Shown: piece by piece, positions 37,401 through 47,556 of the stretch | Layout: every line of letters starts with the position of its first letter | How positions within the stretch are numbered: the stretch's first letter is position 1 | Assembly: GCA_027605045.1 (NCBI GenBank) | Contig: JAQFWX010000009.1 | Coordinates: 930,001-994,000, forward strand | Direction of reading: 5' to 3' | Source of the DNA: Phallus indusiatus | Lineage: Eukaryota > Basidiomycota > Agaricomycetes > Phallales > Phallaceae | Length of the DNA: 64,000 bases | The notes under the pieces: model-generated | Told to the model about the DNA's origin: nothing | The model's database searches: none | What the model saw: the letters and a program-made list of their open reading frames with translations, nothing else | Position numbers and translations under genes: made by a program

Positions 37401-38050
37401 ACAAAATCTTTACGATAAAGCTGTTGACCTTCAGAAAAGTATCACAACAACTGCCGCATCTGTCAAACGCGCATTGGATTCCTCTCGGGATCCGACGAGA
37501 GCACAGAAACGTCTCAAGAAATGTGACGAACAGTTAAACGAAACACGAAACAAGCTTGAAAAACTTCTGCCTTTGGGGTCGGGTGCTATTTCTATTAACG
37601 TCGATGAAATACCAAAACCAGAATCACTCTATGATCCTCATCTCCTTGGATCCCAGCTTAAGCCGGAAGCCAAACCGGTATGTTTTCTTCTTATAGAAAT
37701 TCTACTACACACATTCTAACAAAACGCAGGTCAAGGCGTCTCCTGCTACTCAGGTTGGACCATCATCTGCTGCCCACGTCGGACCGTCTCCCACAGTTCA
37801 GGCTGGACCATCGTCCACTGTCCAGGTCCCACCGTCTCCCACAGTTGTATTGGCAACTCCTTCTCAAGTAGGATTTAGGCCTCACTCTCAAGTGGGATTG
37901 CCATCTCCTATTAATTATGGGCCACCGTTTGTTCAATCCGCTCGCTACAATTTTGCGCACCGCATATATGGGCCGGCAATGATACCAGGACAGACGCATA
38001 TGTGTCAGGGTACGTCCCAGGTTAACGGTCACTCTAGTATATTAGCGTAG
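34433..38050 (+). CDS. DDE-type transposase-related protein, 3' end cut by an LTR element
   Basis: Ten exons join in frame: 34433-34907, 34957-35389, 35438-35640, 35692-36114, 36162-36398, 36452-36628, 36680-36955, 37001-37303, 37358-37677 and 37730 onward. Exon 2 has an acidic repeat (ASEDDSNADD, three to four times). A Cys/His cluster (CPGKLC, then RVCCEYY and THLRIRH) looks like a DNA-binding zinc finger. Three acidic residues in conserved settings, TIDTSFKRL, TADGHLGQALG and NGNEQAHRNINRDG, are spaced like the DDE triad of MULE-type transposases; this reading is inference. The C-terminal exon is Pro/Ser/Val-rich. At 38003 the exon is interrupted by an LTR retroelement, so the present frame stops at 38050 inside the LTR. 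The severed end is at 40676-40998. Confidence 0.55.
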
Positions 38051-38398
38051 TATAGTATAACCTACTTAGATGCCTACGTGCTCTACGTCGGTCATACGGT
38101 ACCCGGTATACCGGTCCGTGTTTATCCCTCGCGTATTCTTCCGAACTCTTCCCGTTTCTCCGTTCGCTCCATTCTGCCCTATCTCCCTCTTTCTCTATGT
38201 CATCCGTACTGTCCTCGGCTACCGCTCTTCCTATTGGTAGATAATGCACCTGATAGCTATTGGTTAGAGATAGCGTAATCATGTATATATACAACTGTGC
38301 GCGCATGAGTAGCTCCTTGCGCTATTATAGACTGGGTTACTGGGTTATAGTAGCAGTCCGATCCTTAAGTCTTATCGCTGAACGGTCGTGCCCTAACA
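38003..38398 (+). repeat. 5' LTR
   Basis: 396 bp, TGTCAGGGTACG to GTGCCCTAACA. It contains a TATA-like TGTATATATACA at about 38281-38292. It matches 40280-40675 over its whole length. Confidence 0.92.
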
Positions 38399-38512
38399 GA
38401 ATAATAGCGCCTCATAACCTGTACGTCAACGCTATCCCACTCTCGATATCTGACGCGCAGCCTTCCCCTCCTACCAACAACCCACCCCTATCCCCCGTAT
38501 CGATTCCCCCCT

Positions 38513-39628
38513 ATGGCTACACTTCCTGCCTCTACTCAAGGCAGTTACAACATGCCAGCGTCCATTGCGGACAGCATTAGTTCGTCTCTGGTGAGTTTAC
38601 TGGGACGGATTAGTGCGATCGAACGAAGGTTGGGTCTGCCAACCAATCCTACATCCACCCCCGCCGTCGTCGCTGCCACCGGGCCTCGCCCCTCAACTAG
38701 GCGACAACGACGACGGGCTAACGCTCAACGGACGGCTCCAACCACCGTCCAGCCTCCCCAGCCTGCTGTAATCGCGGCAACCCTATCGCAGGCGTCCGCA
38801 GACCGCCACGTGGTCACAGTCTTGGTCCCCGATTCTCTCGCGGGCCACGTGGTAGGACGAGGAGGCTCTGGCTTGCGCCAGATCCACGACATCAGTCACG
38901 CAAAGATCTCTGTCCTCCAAGACAGAGGTCCGTCCCCTTTGCGTCATTGCACTATTAGGGGCACCGGCCGTGAGGTCGGTGATGCGCTCGTCGCACTTGG
39001 CAAACGGATGGCGCGGAGGCGAATCCGTGCCCCTAGGAAGAAGACCGGGCGAGGCTCAGCATCCGCTGGCCCCCCTCCTGCCACCCCACACCCTCCACCC
39101 CCGCCGTCAGGTCCTGCAAGAGCTGCGACTACGCCCAGGTCAGCTCAACCTTCGCAGTCCCGACAAACACCGGCGGTGCCACCACCTTCATCGGCGGCGG
39201 CTGCAACTCAAACCCCTAGGCCCTCGACCTCTGGAACCAGGACGGCTCAGAGGACGACAGCTGCGCCGTCTGCCTCTGGAACCCCCATGTCGACAACGGA
39301 GACATCGCGCGGGACACCCATGCAGACAACCTCCCCCAACCCTACCCCTGCGGCGCAGACCTCTAGGCCTTCGCCTATGTCGACGTCGCAGACTGCTCTC
39401 CCTTCCGGAACGATGAGTGTCGACATGGTCATTGCCGGCACTCCCTCCCGCGTCACCCCGACAACGACTGGCCAGTACCTCGCTAGAGAACTGGATCAAC
39501 AAGGTAACGTCGTGCCAGGATGTCAAGGTCCGAGTCTTCGGATGAGTTCGAGGGGTTCGAGAACGAGTTCGAGATCGATGAGGAACTTGGCTTCAACGTA
39601 TGTGTTGCGCCCGCTCCGGAAGGTCTGA
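38513..39628 (+). CDS. KH-domain protein of an LTR retroelement (Gag-like)
   Basis: A single-exon ORF of 371 residues starting at an ATG 115 bp after the 5' LTR. Residues about 12-42 (IADSISSSLVSLLGRISAIE) could form a short coiled coil, followed by a very basic stretch (RRQRRRANAQR). Residues about 98-165 form a KH RNA-binding fold with the invariant GxxG loop as VVGRGGSGLRQIHD. The C-terminal half is Pro/Ser/Thr-rich and disordered. No CCHC zinc knuckle is present. By position and by its basic, RNA-binding nature it may package the element's RNA in place of a classical Gag; this is inference. The codon use is GC-richer than that of the host gene around it. Confidence 0.75.
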   Translation: MATLPASTQGSYNMPASIADSISSSLVSLLGRISAIERRLGLPTNPTSTPAVVAATGPRPSTRRQRRRANAQRTAPTTVQPPQPAVIAATLSQASADRHVVTVLVPDSLAGHVVGRGGSGLRQIHDISHAKISVLQDRGPSPLRHCTIRGTGREVGDALVALGKRMARRRIRAPRKKTGRGSASAGPPPATPHPPPPPSGPARAATTPRSAQPSQSRQTPAVPPPSSAAAATQTPRPSTSGTRTAQRTTAAPSASGTPMSTTETSRGTPMQTTSPNPTPAAQTSRPSPMSTSQTALPSGTMSVDMVIAGTPSRVTPTTTGQYLARELDQQGNVVPGCQGPSLRMSSRGSRTSSRSMRNLASTYVLRPLRKV

Positions 39629-39687
39629 GTTGTTCCTCGATTTGATTCGGTAACGACAAGTACTCACGACAATGATGTCCGACCACG

Positions 39688-39954
39688 ATGACAATAACTT
39701 CGTCGGCGCAGACGACGAAGTTCGAGATTGAAGAAGAAGTTCGAGACGACTTCGAAGAAGTCGTCGAGCAAGAATCAGATAAAGAGAATATATTGAAACG
39801 AACCAAAGTTCGATTTCAAGACGACTCTAACTATGTATTTTACATGGGTTTATATACATATTCTAGAGTCAGGGTCGAAGACAAAGAAATACAAGTTAGG
39901 AAAGTATTTCTTGCTTACATAATCGAACTCATGGAAAACATGAGTTTTCGCTAA
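39688..39954 (+). CDS. Short acidic ORF in the LTR element interior
   Basis: An 88-codon frame rich in Glu and Lys (FEIEEEVRDDFEEVVEQE). A second short acidic frame starts at 39519 (MSRSESSDEFEGFENE). The DNA here is built on a degenerate TTCGAG-type repeat, so protein composition may reflect the repeat. These may be the remains of a downstream part of the Gag-like gene. Confidence 0.3.
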   Translation: MTITSSAQTTKFEIEEEVRDDFEEVVEQESDKENILKRTKVRFQDDSNYVFYMGLYTYSRVRVEDKEIQVRKVFLAYIIELMENMSFR

Positions 39955-40261
39955 CTAAGAGATTAAACAAAGGGAAACAATACGACGTCATAAGTCGTTC
40001 TAGAATAGATCGTTAGTCTAGACGCTAGTCTAGACTCGATCAGTTCGAGTGTAGTTCGAGTTCGGTTCGTCGAAGAGGTTCGGTCGTAAGTAGTTCGTTG
40101 GAAAACGTATCGAAATCGAAGTCATGATTTCGGATCATGACACAGGAACGTTACGGCAGCTTCCAACTGCCCAGCGTGGCGGGGCGCCTCCCTCTGGGTC
40201 GTCAACCAGAGGGCAGTAACGCAGCCAAGCGTTGCTGGACCCAGTCATCGAGGACGATGAC

Positions 40262-40279
40262 CTCTAGAGGAGGGGATAG
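40262..40279 (+). other. Polypurine tract preceding the 3' LTR
   Basis: The purine-rich run AGAGGAGGGGATAG directly abuts the TGTCAGG start of the 3' LTR, where plus-strand priming takes place in LTR elements. Confidence 0.7.
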
Positions 40280-40675
40280 TGTCAGGGTACGTCCCAGGTT
40301 AACGGTCACTCTAGTATATTAGCGTAGTATAGTATAACCTACTTAGATGCCTACGTGCTCTACGTCGGTCATACGGTACCCGGTATACCGGTCCGTGTTT
40401 ATCCCTCGCGTATTCTTCCGAACTCTTCCCGTTTCTCCGTTCGCTCCATTCTGCCCTATCTCCCTCTTTCTCTATGTCATCCGTACTGTCCTCGGCTACC
40501 GCTCTTCCTATTGGTAGATAATGCACCTGATAGCTATTGGTTAGAGATAGCGTAATCATGTATATATACAACTGTGCGCGCATGAGTAGCTCCTTGCGCT
40601 ATTATAGACTGGGTTACTGGGTTATAGTAGCAGTCCGATCCTTAAGTCTTATCGCTGAACGGTCGTGCCCTAACA
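40280..40675 (+). repeat. 3' LTR
   Basis: 396 bp, matching the 5' LTR, and followed by ATATG (40676-40680), the repeat of the five bases before the 5' LTR. Confidence 0.92.
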
Positions 40676-40998
40676 ATATGCATGCTACAAATGCACCATA
40701 TCTCGGACGAATCGTTCCTTTGCAGCCACCACTGCCTCCTCCACAGTATCTGCTGCCTCCTCCACAGTATCTGCTGCCTCCTCCGCAGTATCTGCTTCCT
40801 CCTCCGCAGTATCTGCAGCCTTCTCGACAATATTCGCAGCCTCCTCCTGGCTACTTTTATCCTCACTCGGGATTTCAGCAATTTCCCATAAATGCTTCAA
40901 ATGGTCCGCTTCACTCTAGTCCTCAACATCCAGCTCACAACAGAATATTTTCTTACCCTCAACCATCGGTTCAAAATCATACCACCAAGTCGGCTTGA
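40676..40998 (+). pseudogene. Severed 3' end of the transposase-related gene
   Basis: The frame that is broken at 38002 resumes in register here, allowing for one copy of the 5-bp target duplication, and runs to the TGA at 40996-40998. It encodes a Pro/Gln/Tyr-rich tail containing four perfect or near-perfect LPPPQY hexapeptides from an 18-bp tandem repeat. Without the element the frame would be continuous. Confidence 0.75.
40727..40820 (+). repeat. 18-bp tandem repeat (LPPPQY coding)
   Basis: About four to five copies of a CTGCCTCCTCCACAGTAT unit with minor changes, in frame in the severed exon. Confidence 0.85.
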
Positions 40999-41194
40999 AA
41001 CGGAACAAGTATTTTCTTATCTTCTAGGATATACATTTGTACATAAAATATCTCGTAAAATGAAAAAATCTATTTGATTGTAGTCAAGTGGTAAATAGTG
41101 ACGGAAGTCATTACTTGAGCCAGAATTTTGAGCAGCGGTATTCATGGTTCAAATAACTACTATCTATGAGTTAATTTACTAACTACAGTGTGAG

Positions 41195-41500
41195 TCGCTT
41201 GGCGTAGTTGGTCAGCGTCATTCTGTGGGGTCGTGCTTTTTGCTATGCCCGAGTTCGACTCTTAGTGGCATCAATTTTTGATCCCGGGTAAAGACTTTAA
41301 TAAGTCATTAGTTTATTATGTTTTTCTTAATTTCTTGATTGGTTGGTGCTCAAACTATTATTAACAACAACTTATATTTCCTAGCTATCAAACGAAGTAT
41401 ATACAATGTCAGTTCTTGGGGTCCATCGTCCAAATCAGGCGTGCGCCTTGATTGATGTGGCGCCGTGGTGCCGAGTCGGACTCATCCACTGTACACCGTA
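41195..41500 (+). mobile_element. tRNA-derived SINE-like element, copy B
   Basis: The A box TGGCGTAGTTGG (41200-41211) matches the consensus. The B box GAGTTCGACTC is at 41251-41261. Together they form a tRNA-like head. The body runs to GTCGGACTCATCCACTGTAC at about 41476-41495. A homologous body lies inverted at 55005-55340. Confidence 0.7.
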
Positions 41501-41559
41501 CTGCCCCTTCGTAGGTCCTGCGGAGCTCAAGTCGGAGTATGAAGGGGCTTGGCCGAACC

Positions 41560-41900
41560 TAACTGCCCATATCATTGATCAGGGTTTTGAGTGGATGACT
41601 CCGAGTGATTTTGATTATCTTAGGGCGTCTTTCGCCTATCAATACTGACCTTGAACACCGCCGCTTAGAAAATTCATAAAAAAACTGCCTAAGTACAGCT
41701 AGCGAGAAAACTTTGTATGTAGCGTCTGTAATTTATATAGCTTTTCAATGATAAAACAATCTTGGAATCCGAGGTAGGGAAAATTTATGAGCATTTATTC
41801 TGAAGCCGAATTAACCCAGGATCGAACAATGGCGTGCCGCCCGGAGTCGAACTCGGGAATATCATATTTGAAAAGTTTAGGGAGATGTGACGAGAATACA
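41560..41900 (-). mobile_element. tRNA-derived SINE-like element, copy D
   Basis: The minus-strand head has a B box GAGTTCGACTC (41844-41854) followed by ATCCTGGGTTAA, as in copies B and C. The 3' end carries CTCGGAGTCATCCACTC at about 41589-41605. Copies B and D lie tail to tail. Confidence 0.6.
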
Positions 41901-42104
41901 TTGAAGGCGAAAGACGGCGAGTGAAGTTAGATAGCGGACAAATAGATTGCTTAAAGGATACATATTTACCAGACACTTGTTTTTCATGTGCAGAAATTTA
42001 ATAAAATTTGTATGATACAACTTATAACCCACACGTCGAATCGATGAGGGAACTACACGCCTACCGTTGGGCAAGCATGGGTGTATTATGCATTTACAAT
42101 ATGG

Positions 42105-42160
42105 CACTGGCTACCGCATGAGTTGTTGGGTTGTGGGTTCGAGTACAGCGCATATTCTCT
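42105..42160 (+). other. tRNA-like B-box sequence
   Basis: GGTTCGAGTAC at 42136-42146 follows a weak A-box-like TGGCTACCGC at the expected distance. It could be another SINE head. The evidence is weak. Confidence 0.3.
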
Positions 42161-42444
42161 TTTGTTCTCATAAAGCTTGCGGCGAACTAATTCTCTCATG
42201 TTTCTGTGTTCAAAATTTCACGCAGAAAGTTTTATAAAAATGATTTTAAAAGTCAGCTATTATAACACAATCTCCAGTATAAAAAAACTCTTATTCTTGG
42301 GGGCCACCTACGGTGTACGGTGTACCCAACGCGCCAGCTTCAATTTTCGAATTTTTGATTTTTGATTAGCGATAACGGAAAGCGTGCTCGGGTAAAAATT
42401 AGCTAGTGACAGCTATATAAATTATCAATGTAAGTATTGGCAAG

Positions 42445-42530
42445 TAACGCTGTAGCATAGCGGTTTATGGAGTCCTTTTTTATGGCTGACATCCTCGGTT
42501 CGGTTCCTTTGGATCCTTTTTTTTTGTCAT
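42445..42530 (+). other. tRNA-like Pol III promoter unit with poly-T end
   Basis: The A box TAGCATAGCGG (42453-42463) and the B box GGTTCGGTTCC (42497-42507) are spaced as in a tRNA gene. A run of about nine T follows at about 42517, a normal Pol III stop. I cannot fold a complete cloverleaf with matching acceptor arms, so a tRNA-derived SINE head or tRNA relic is more likely than a working tRNA. Confidence 0.45.
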
Positions 42531-43148
42531 ATGTCTTTTTTCTCTGGAGCTTTGTTTTATTTTGTTGTTTTTTTTTCTCTCTCAATTACAAGCATAATAA
42601 TATTTAAAAAAATAATTACATTACATGACCAGTTGTTTGTGGTGCAAGGCCCAAGAAGTTTAGCCATCTAGAGGTGCACTCTCAATTATCAAATCCAATA
42701 TGACCTCCTCAGGCTGCACAAATACTTATAAAAAAATCAAGACTCCAACTAAATCATCTCAAAGACACTTATAACCCTTTTATATTCCAATGCCAAATAT
42801 TCATTAACAGCATTCAGTGTTGGGTGCCGTGCCATGTTCCATTGTCATGTAATGTTTCGTTACAGTTTACGATTAGCCCGGTTCTTACGGACTCACAACA
42901 AACAGTATAAAGCTGTATATTTGCAAGTGCAGGTAAGAAAGGCTGCCGGCGCCTTTACCGTTACGCGGTATTTACTGGTGTGACGCCTATGTACATTACA
43001 TAATACTAGGTACTTGTGCAGACGACGATCGTCTGCATACAATTGTATGTATATACGAATATGTACTATGGTTAATAGTAGTCCGCTGCTCATAGCGGAA
43101 CCGTTACATGTCAGAAATCGGGGCCGGATTCCTGAGTATGTTAGATAC

Positions 43149-43951
43149 TAGGGGTCGGCACCGTACCGTATACGGCTATTCCGTATACGTTACGGGTTTT
43201 TACGGCGGACTCCGTACCGTATCCGTACCGTACGCTGTTCACTCGAGGCCCTTTACGGTACTGTACTGTACGTATACGGACAATTACGTGTACGGAATTT
43301 TCTATGGGTCAAAAATCAATGTTCTAGACGTGTCTTAGTCCAATAATGCTTACCACTAATCCCAATTTCATGTTTAAAACATGAATTGTGTCTGTCTTGG
43401 GACTAAACGGCAAGAAGGGTCAATATTTCTATTTCTGGAAAAGACCCATTGCATGAGATCTGTGGCAACAGCTAATCCTATGAGAAATTGACAAAAAATT
43501 ATGTATATATGTTCAACTCGCACTTAAGTCGACTGTTGAACAATTGTTTAATAAGCCGCGACATATGTGACATGTGACGAAGCGCGACTCCAGTTGGCGT
43601 CTATTGATGGCTTAACTCAGCTCGGGTTAAGCCGGCGTTGACTAAACTAGTCTTACATGCCGAAATATTAATAGCTCATTGCCGAGGATCATTTGTCAAT
43701 GTCCGAAGCCGAACCAATAAAGCCAAAGCAGAGAAAAAAAGGCAAAACAGGCGCATGTTAGGCTAGGTCATGCAGAGTCACACCGTAACCGTAATTACGG
43801 CCGTAAAGTATGGTATTCGTACGGCCGTAATTTGACCTCTCAAAGTCGTTTACGGTTACGGGTCGAACCTCTCGGACCCCTATACGGTACGTGTACGGCC
43901 CGTATTACGGCTACCGTATTACGTCCTGTACGGATACGGTGCCGACCCCTA
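43149..43951. mobile_element. hAT-type MITE (803 bp)
   Basis: The terminal inverted repeats begin TAGGGGTCGGCACCGTA. An 8-bp target-site duplication, TTAGATAC, stands at 43141-43148 and 43952-43959. Eight-base duplications and TAGGGGT-type ends are typical of hAT transposons. Both subterminal parts, about 170 bp each, are packed with CCGTA/TACGG palindromes that may bind transposase. There is no transposase frame inside, so the element is non-autonomous. Confidence 0.88.
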
Positions 43952-44456
43952 TTAGATACCCCGTTCAAACGCTTGATTTTCTAGCGCCTAATTACATAAT
44001 AAGTAACTACTGTAAATTAGATTCCGCGACTCTTATTACTATTTTTGTCATCCATGCAATGCTACAATGAGACCAGACTCTTATGAAAGACGAAGCTAAA
44101 TGTGTTTTTAAAGTTCAATTTTAAAATGACTTAAGAACAATGGCTTCCGAGGAAACAGAACAACCACGAAAAAAAGAGGGATCCAAATGGTGCGCCTTAG
44201 CGCGAAAGTTAGAACATTTAAAGCGGTTGCAGCCTGCGTCGGATTTCTTAGCGGAAATCTTCAGGCTGTAATCATTATGAGTTGAAAGAGATTGTTTCTT
44301 GTAGCGTGGATATATTTATACATACATCATGAGGGGAATACAATACAAGCAAAGCACGAAAACAACCCGAAAACAACACGACTTATAGCGACACCAAAGC
44401 GACACCAAAACAAAACATAAAACGCGCCGGCCATTACTTTCCGGTATGATTTGACT

Positions 44457-45106
44457 TTATTCCTTCTTTTTAGGGGAGAGACCTTCGCCGGGAATGGATG
44501 GTTCGCTTTGGGAAACTGGAGTCCGAAATTTTGATTTGATTTCGGCGGCTTTGGACTTAAGTAACTTTAGGCCATCTCCAGCAGCATTCCGAACGTTGGT
44601 AGATGCATCCTTAAGAGACTGCGGTGTCTCTATTTTGACCTCGGTGGTTTCAAGTTTGGATTTTCCTGACTCTAAGCCTTTTGCAGCAGCGTTCCAAACG
44701 CTCTGAGAAGCATCCTTCAAAGATTGCGGTGCCTCTATTGATGGCCTTTTGATCTCAATGGCTCCAAGTTTAGATTTTCCTGAATTGACACGCTCTGCAA
44801 CAGCGTTCCAAGTGCCTGTAGCAGCATCCCGAGTGGTATTTATCCATTGCGTACATTGGTTTTTGAATTCTGAAATGGTGTTTGGTTAGAGAGGTGTTTT
44901 TGAAGATACGCAGTGACGAGAACCGCACGTGTATACTTGTAATTTGCGTATACAAATGTACCCACAACCCCTCCTACGACTATCACGCCAGTAAGTGGTA
45001 CTTGATAAGTAATTCGAGGTGGTTCAGAAGATATCGCACGAATGCGCATGTAGTCCAGAATTTTTGTATGCAATCTGCCGGATTGTCGAAGGCGCAGGAA
45101 CGACAT
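44457..45106 (-). CDS. Single-pass membrane protein with amphipathic repeats, paralogue B
   Basis: Exon 1 (45106-44929) encodes MSFLRLRQSGR..., PPRITYQVPLTGVIVVGG and a hydrophobic helix ending FVYANYKY. Exon 2 (44869-44457) encodes a run of related amphipathic units of about 25-30 residues with cores such as SVWNAAAKGLESGKSKLE and NVRNAAGDGLKLLKSKAAE. It ends SPKKKE. The total is about 196 residues. The units recall amphipathic-helix repeats that lie on membranes, but no named family is recognised. The shorter paralogue A at 30639-31033 has only one unit, so the repeats expanded or shrank after duplication. Intron position and the GTGCGG donor are conserved. Confidence 0.65.
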
Positions 45107-45572
45107 CGTTCGGATGAATTGCTTTTGGTCTCTGAGTGCGAGCGTGGGCCGCTGGTCGGAAGGCTTCAAGTGACATTTTCGAGTAGAGTACCTCTAAAGA
45201 CGTATTGTACTAACCTTAAAGATAACACCTCGTTTTTAAGCGTAGCCAGTCAGACGAAAACAGCTGAAGTAACAGTACTGCCCGTACATTTAAAGGTCGT
45301 GAGCCGGATGACGCCGCCGAAACGCGTAAGTCAACTGTCATTCTTTCTTCCGGCATCGGCACCTCAACGGCACTTTCTCACTCTCATCTCACTTTTAGAT
45401 ATCGCCCCAGTCCGTCCGATTATACTTAAACCAGGACTTCCGTCAACAGGAAAAAAATTCTGACATTAATACCTCTAGTTTAAATCGTTATTTTTTGACA
45501 ATTTATAATACAGGTTCTTTTCTCCGAAGACTATTCGATGACACCAGCATCCTCTCAAGGGACATCAGCCCC

Positions 45573-46666
45573 TTACAGCTCGGGCAGACCCTATTAAAAA
45601 TTAGCCAGTTACTAATCTTATAGATTTAAAAAAACAAACAGTAAATGCACCACTACTATAACGCGAATTGTGCGACGTCAAATCGGAACGCATCGAAGAA
45701 GATTGAGGGTAAGCATGGTATCGATATCCATACAATTCGTTGTCTTTGGAAGAGATGAAGACGGGCCTTTGGTTGTTTACCCAACCGCCCTGGCTCGGAC
45801 TCGGGTAAAGTTCCGAGGCATCAGTCAACCATCGAGGGGAGTTTCCCATGGTCATCGCCGATTGTGCTTGTTGATCCACCCATGGCTGAAAAAAACCCTA
45901 TCATGAACACCGAGAGTAGCGTTTTGGTTGTCGTTCAAATCAAAGGTACTACTATAACTCACTGTAAATGCACCACGAAACGGATCAAATCTGACATGAA
46001 TGTTATGTACAAAATCTGTCGGAAAACAGATTCCCCCTAGAAGAGAGCGAGAGTAAACATCGTCCTGCCATGCATATAATTCCCTATCGTTTTTGAATGA
46101 AAGAAAGATGTTCATGTGTTTAGTGTTTATCAGTAAACAATGTGGTTTCCGATCTGTTCGTTCGATATTTGTGATATCACATAAATCAATGACATTACTA
46201 TCCTGTAAATCACGCTACCAGTATCAGTAGACATCCAAATAACCAAAAAACTAACAGTACAAACCTTGGTTTTGCGAGAGGTCTTCTCCATCAAAACAAC
46301 CCATTTTCTTGTCCAGAAAATAGAGGAAAATGTGTCTTCCTTGACACTAACAAACCCCCTCCGTATCACCTCAGACGAAACGGAATTTTCGGAGCTCTGT
46401 TTAGGAACTTTCAATGCTGGGACAAACCGAAGAGAAAATTGTGGCGTCGAAGGCGGTTGAAAGTTCGAGAGTAGACGAAAACCTAGGGAAGGGATAGCTG
46501 TTCCAGGTCTGTTATCTACTGCAGGAATAAAGGCACCGCGGTTGTCAGCAAAGTTTCTTGCAAATGTAGATGATTTCTCTGTCTCCAAAAGAGAAAGGTG
46601 ATGTCTTAAAGCGGGAGACAAAGACTGGGATGTAAGAGACGGGTTTGATAGTGAAAATGATGACAT
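45573..46666 (-). CDS. PH-CRIB protein related to Cla4/PAK kinases, kinase domain absent (copy 1)
   Basis: Cla4-type PAK kinases have a PH domain, a Cdc42-binding CRIB motif and a C-terminal kinase. Here four exons (46666-46265, 46202-45963, 45885-45640, 45590-45573) give about 301 residues. A Ser/Pro-rich start is followed by the PH domain (RRGFVSVKEDTFSSIFWTRK, later NIERTDRKPHCLL, FLSFKNDRELYAWQDD). The CRIB motif is FPTDFVHNIHVRFDP, where the usual Gly of HVG is Arg. After it come GAFT and a divergent tail (WVDQQAQSAMT...), ending in a second GAFT-GLPEL. No kinase motifs follow. It could be a decoy Cdc42/phosphoinositide binder or a decaying copy. It is divergent from an RNase Z fragment. 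Confidence 0.65.
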
Positions 46667-47556
46667 AGTGCACTGAGGCCAGCTCAGGTCTATCAAGGTG
46701 ATATAGAATCGGGAGATTAAACAATTAATGAAGTATGAGAAAGAAAGGTTGGTTGGAAGTTCAATAAGTAACATCAACAAAGATGTGAACTCGTCTGGTC
46801 GTGAAGCCAATGGTTACATATGACTTCAAATTGTCAGGATACACGCCACTGATGATCTGAGGATCTGAGACACAAAACCGGCTCAGATCCACTGATGATT
46901 GTGGATGAAGTGAATAATCAGAAATTCTTTCATCGAAAGAATTGAACATTTGGAGAGAGGATGATGATTGAAATCCGATGATCATAGGTACATATGATAT
47001 AGCTTTTATGGAGACCACGACTAACCCAATGATGGAAATAAAACCACAAAATGAGTGCTTCGTGCCCAATTGTTGTGAATGAGAATCAGACGGCAGAGCC
47101 AGCACCGGCACAGCAACGAGGTCCATGATACGTATTCAAGGGGACCAGCACACCTTCTCCATCAGCGGCGCGTAAATCTAATGCAGTAGTCAGATTGGAC
47201 AGAGTTTTGGGACTGTTTAACAACGTACAGCACGCTCCAGTGTTCACCGCTTCAATATTCAAATTTAGAGTCTATAAACGTTGAGACTGACAGGCTGTGA
47301 AGTGTAGTGGGGGTGTACATATTTGGCTCGAAATAGGTAGGCTGAGGTAACGAGTACTGAATATTCAATCTTAACAGAGACGAGTATTTAGAACGGCGAG
47401 CAAGTTTAATCGAGTGCACAATAAGAGAGCATGGTAGGACTGGGGAAAGAGAAGCAGTATTGTCACGGTATTGAATATTGAATGTTGGGGATGACCAACA
47501 TAGCTGACTAATCAGGTTTTTCAAAATTTCGTTGACGTCCGGGGTCCCACTCAGGC

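Larger units (their letters stand above)
38003..40675 (+). mobile_element. Young non-autonomous LTR retroelement encoding a KH-domain protein
   Basis: The element is 2,673 bp long, starts with TG and ends with CA. It has two 396-bp LTRs that I read as identical, a 5-bp target-site duplication ATATG (37998-38002 and 40676-40680) and a polypurine tract just before the 3' LTR. The 1,881-bp interior has no protease, reverse transcriptase, RNase H or integrase frame. It encodes one long ORF with a KH domain and a shorter acidic ORF. Mobilisation must therefore depend on enzymes from another element. Orientation follows the ORF and polypurine tract. Confidence 0.9.

Noticed and set aside
44882..45463. 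193-codon plus-strand ORF over the membrane-protein gene B
   Set aside because: It is antisense to a well-supported spliced gene whose structure is conserved in a paralogue.
46761..47126. 121-codon minus-strand ORF upstream of PH-CRIB copy 1
   Set aside because: The corresponding stretch in the second unit does not keep the frame, so it is more likely 5' untranslated or promoter DNA.
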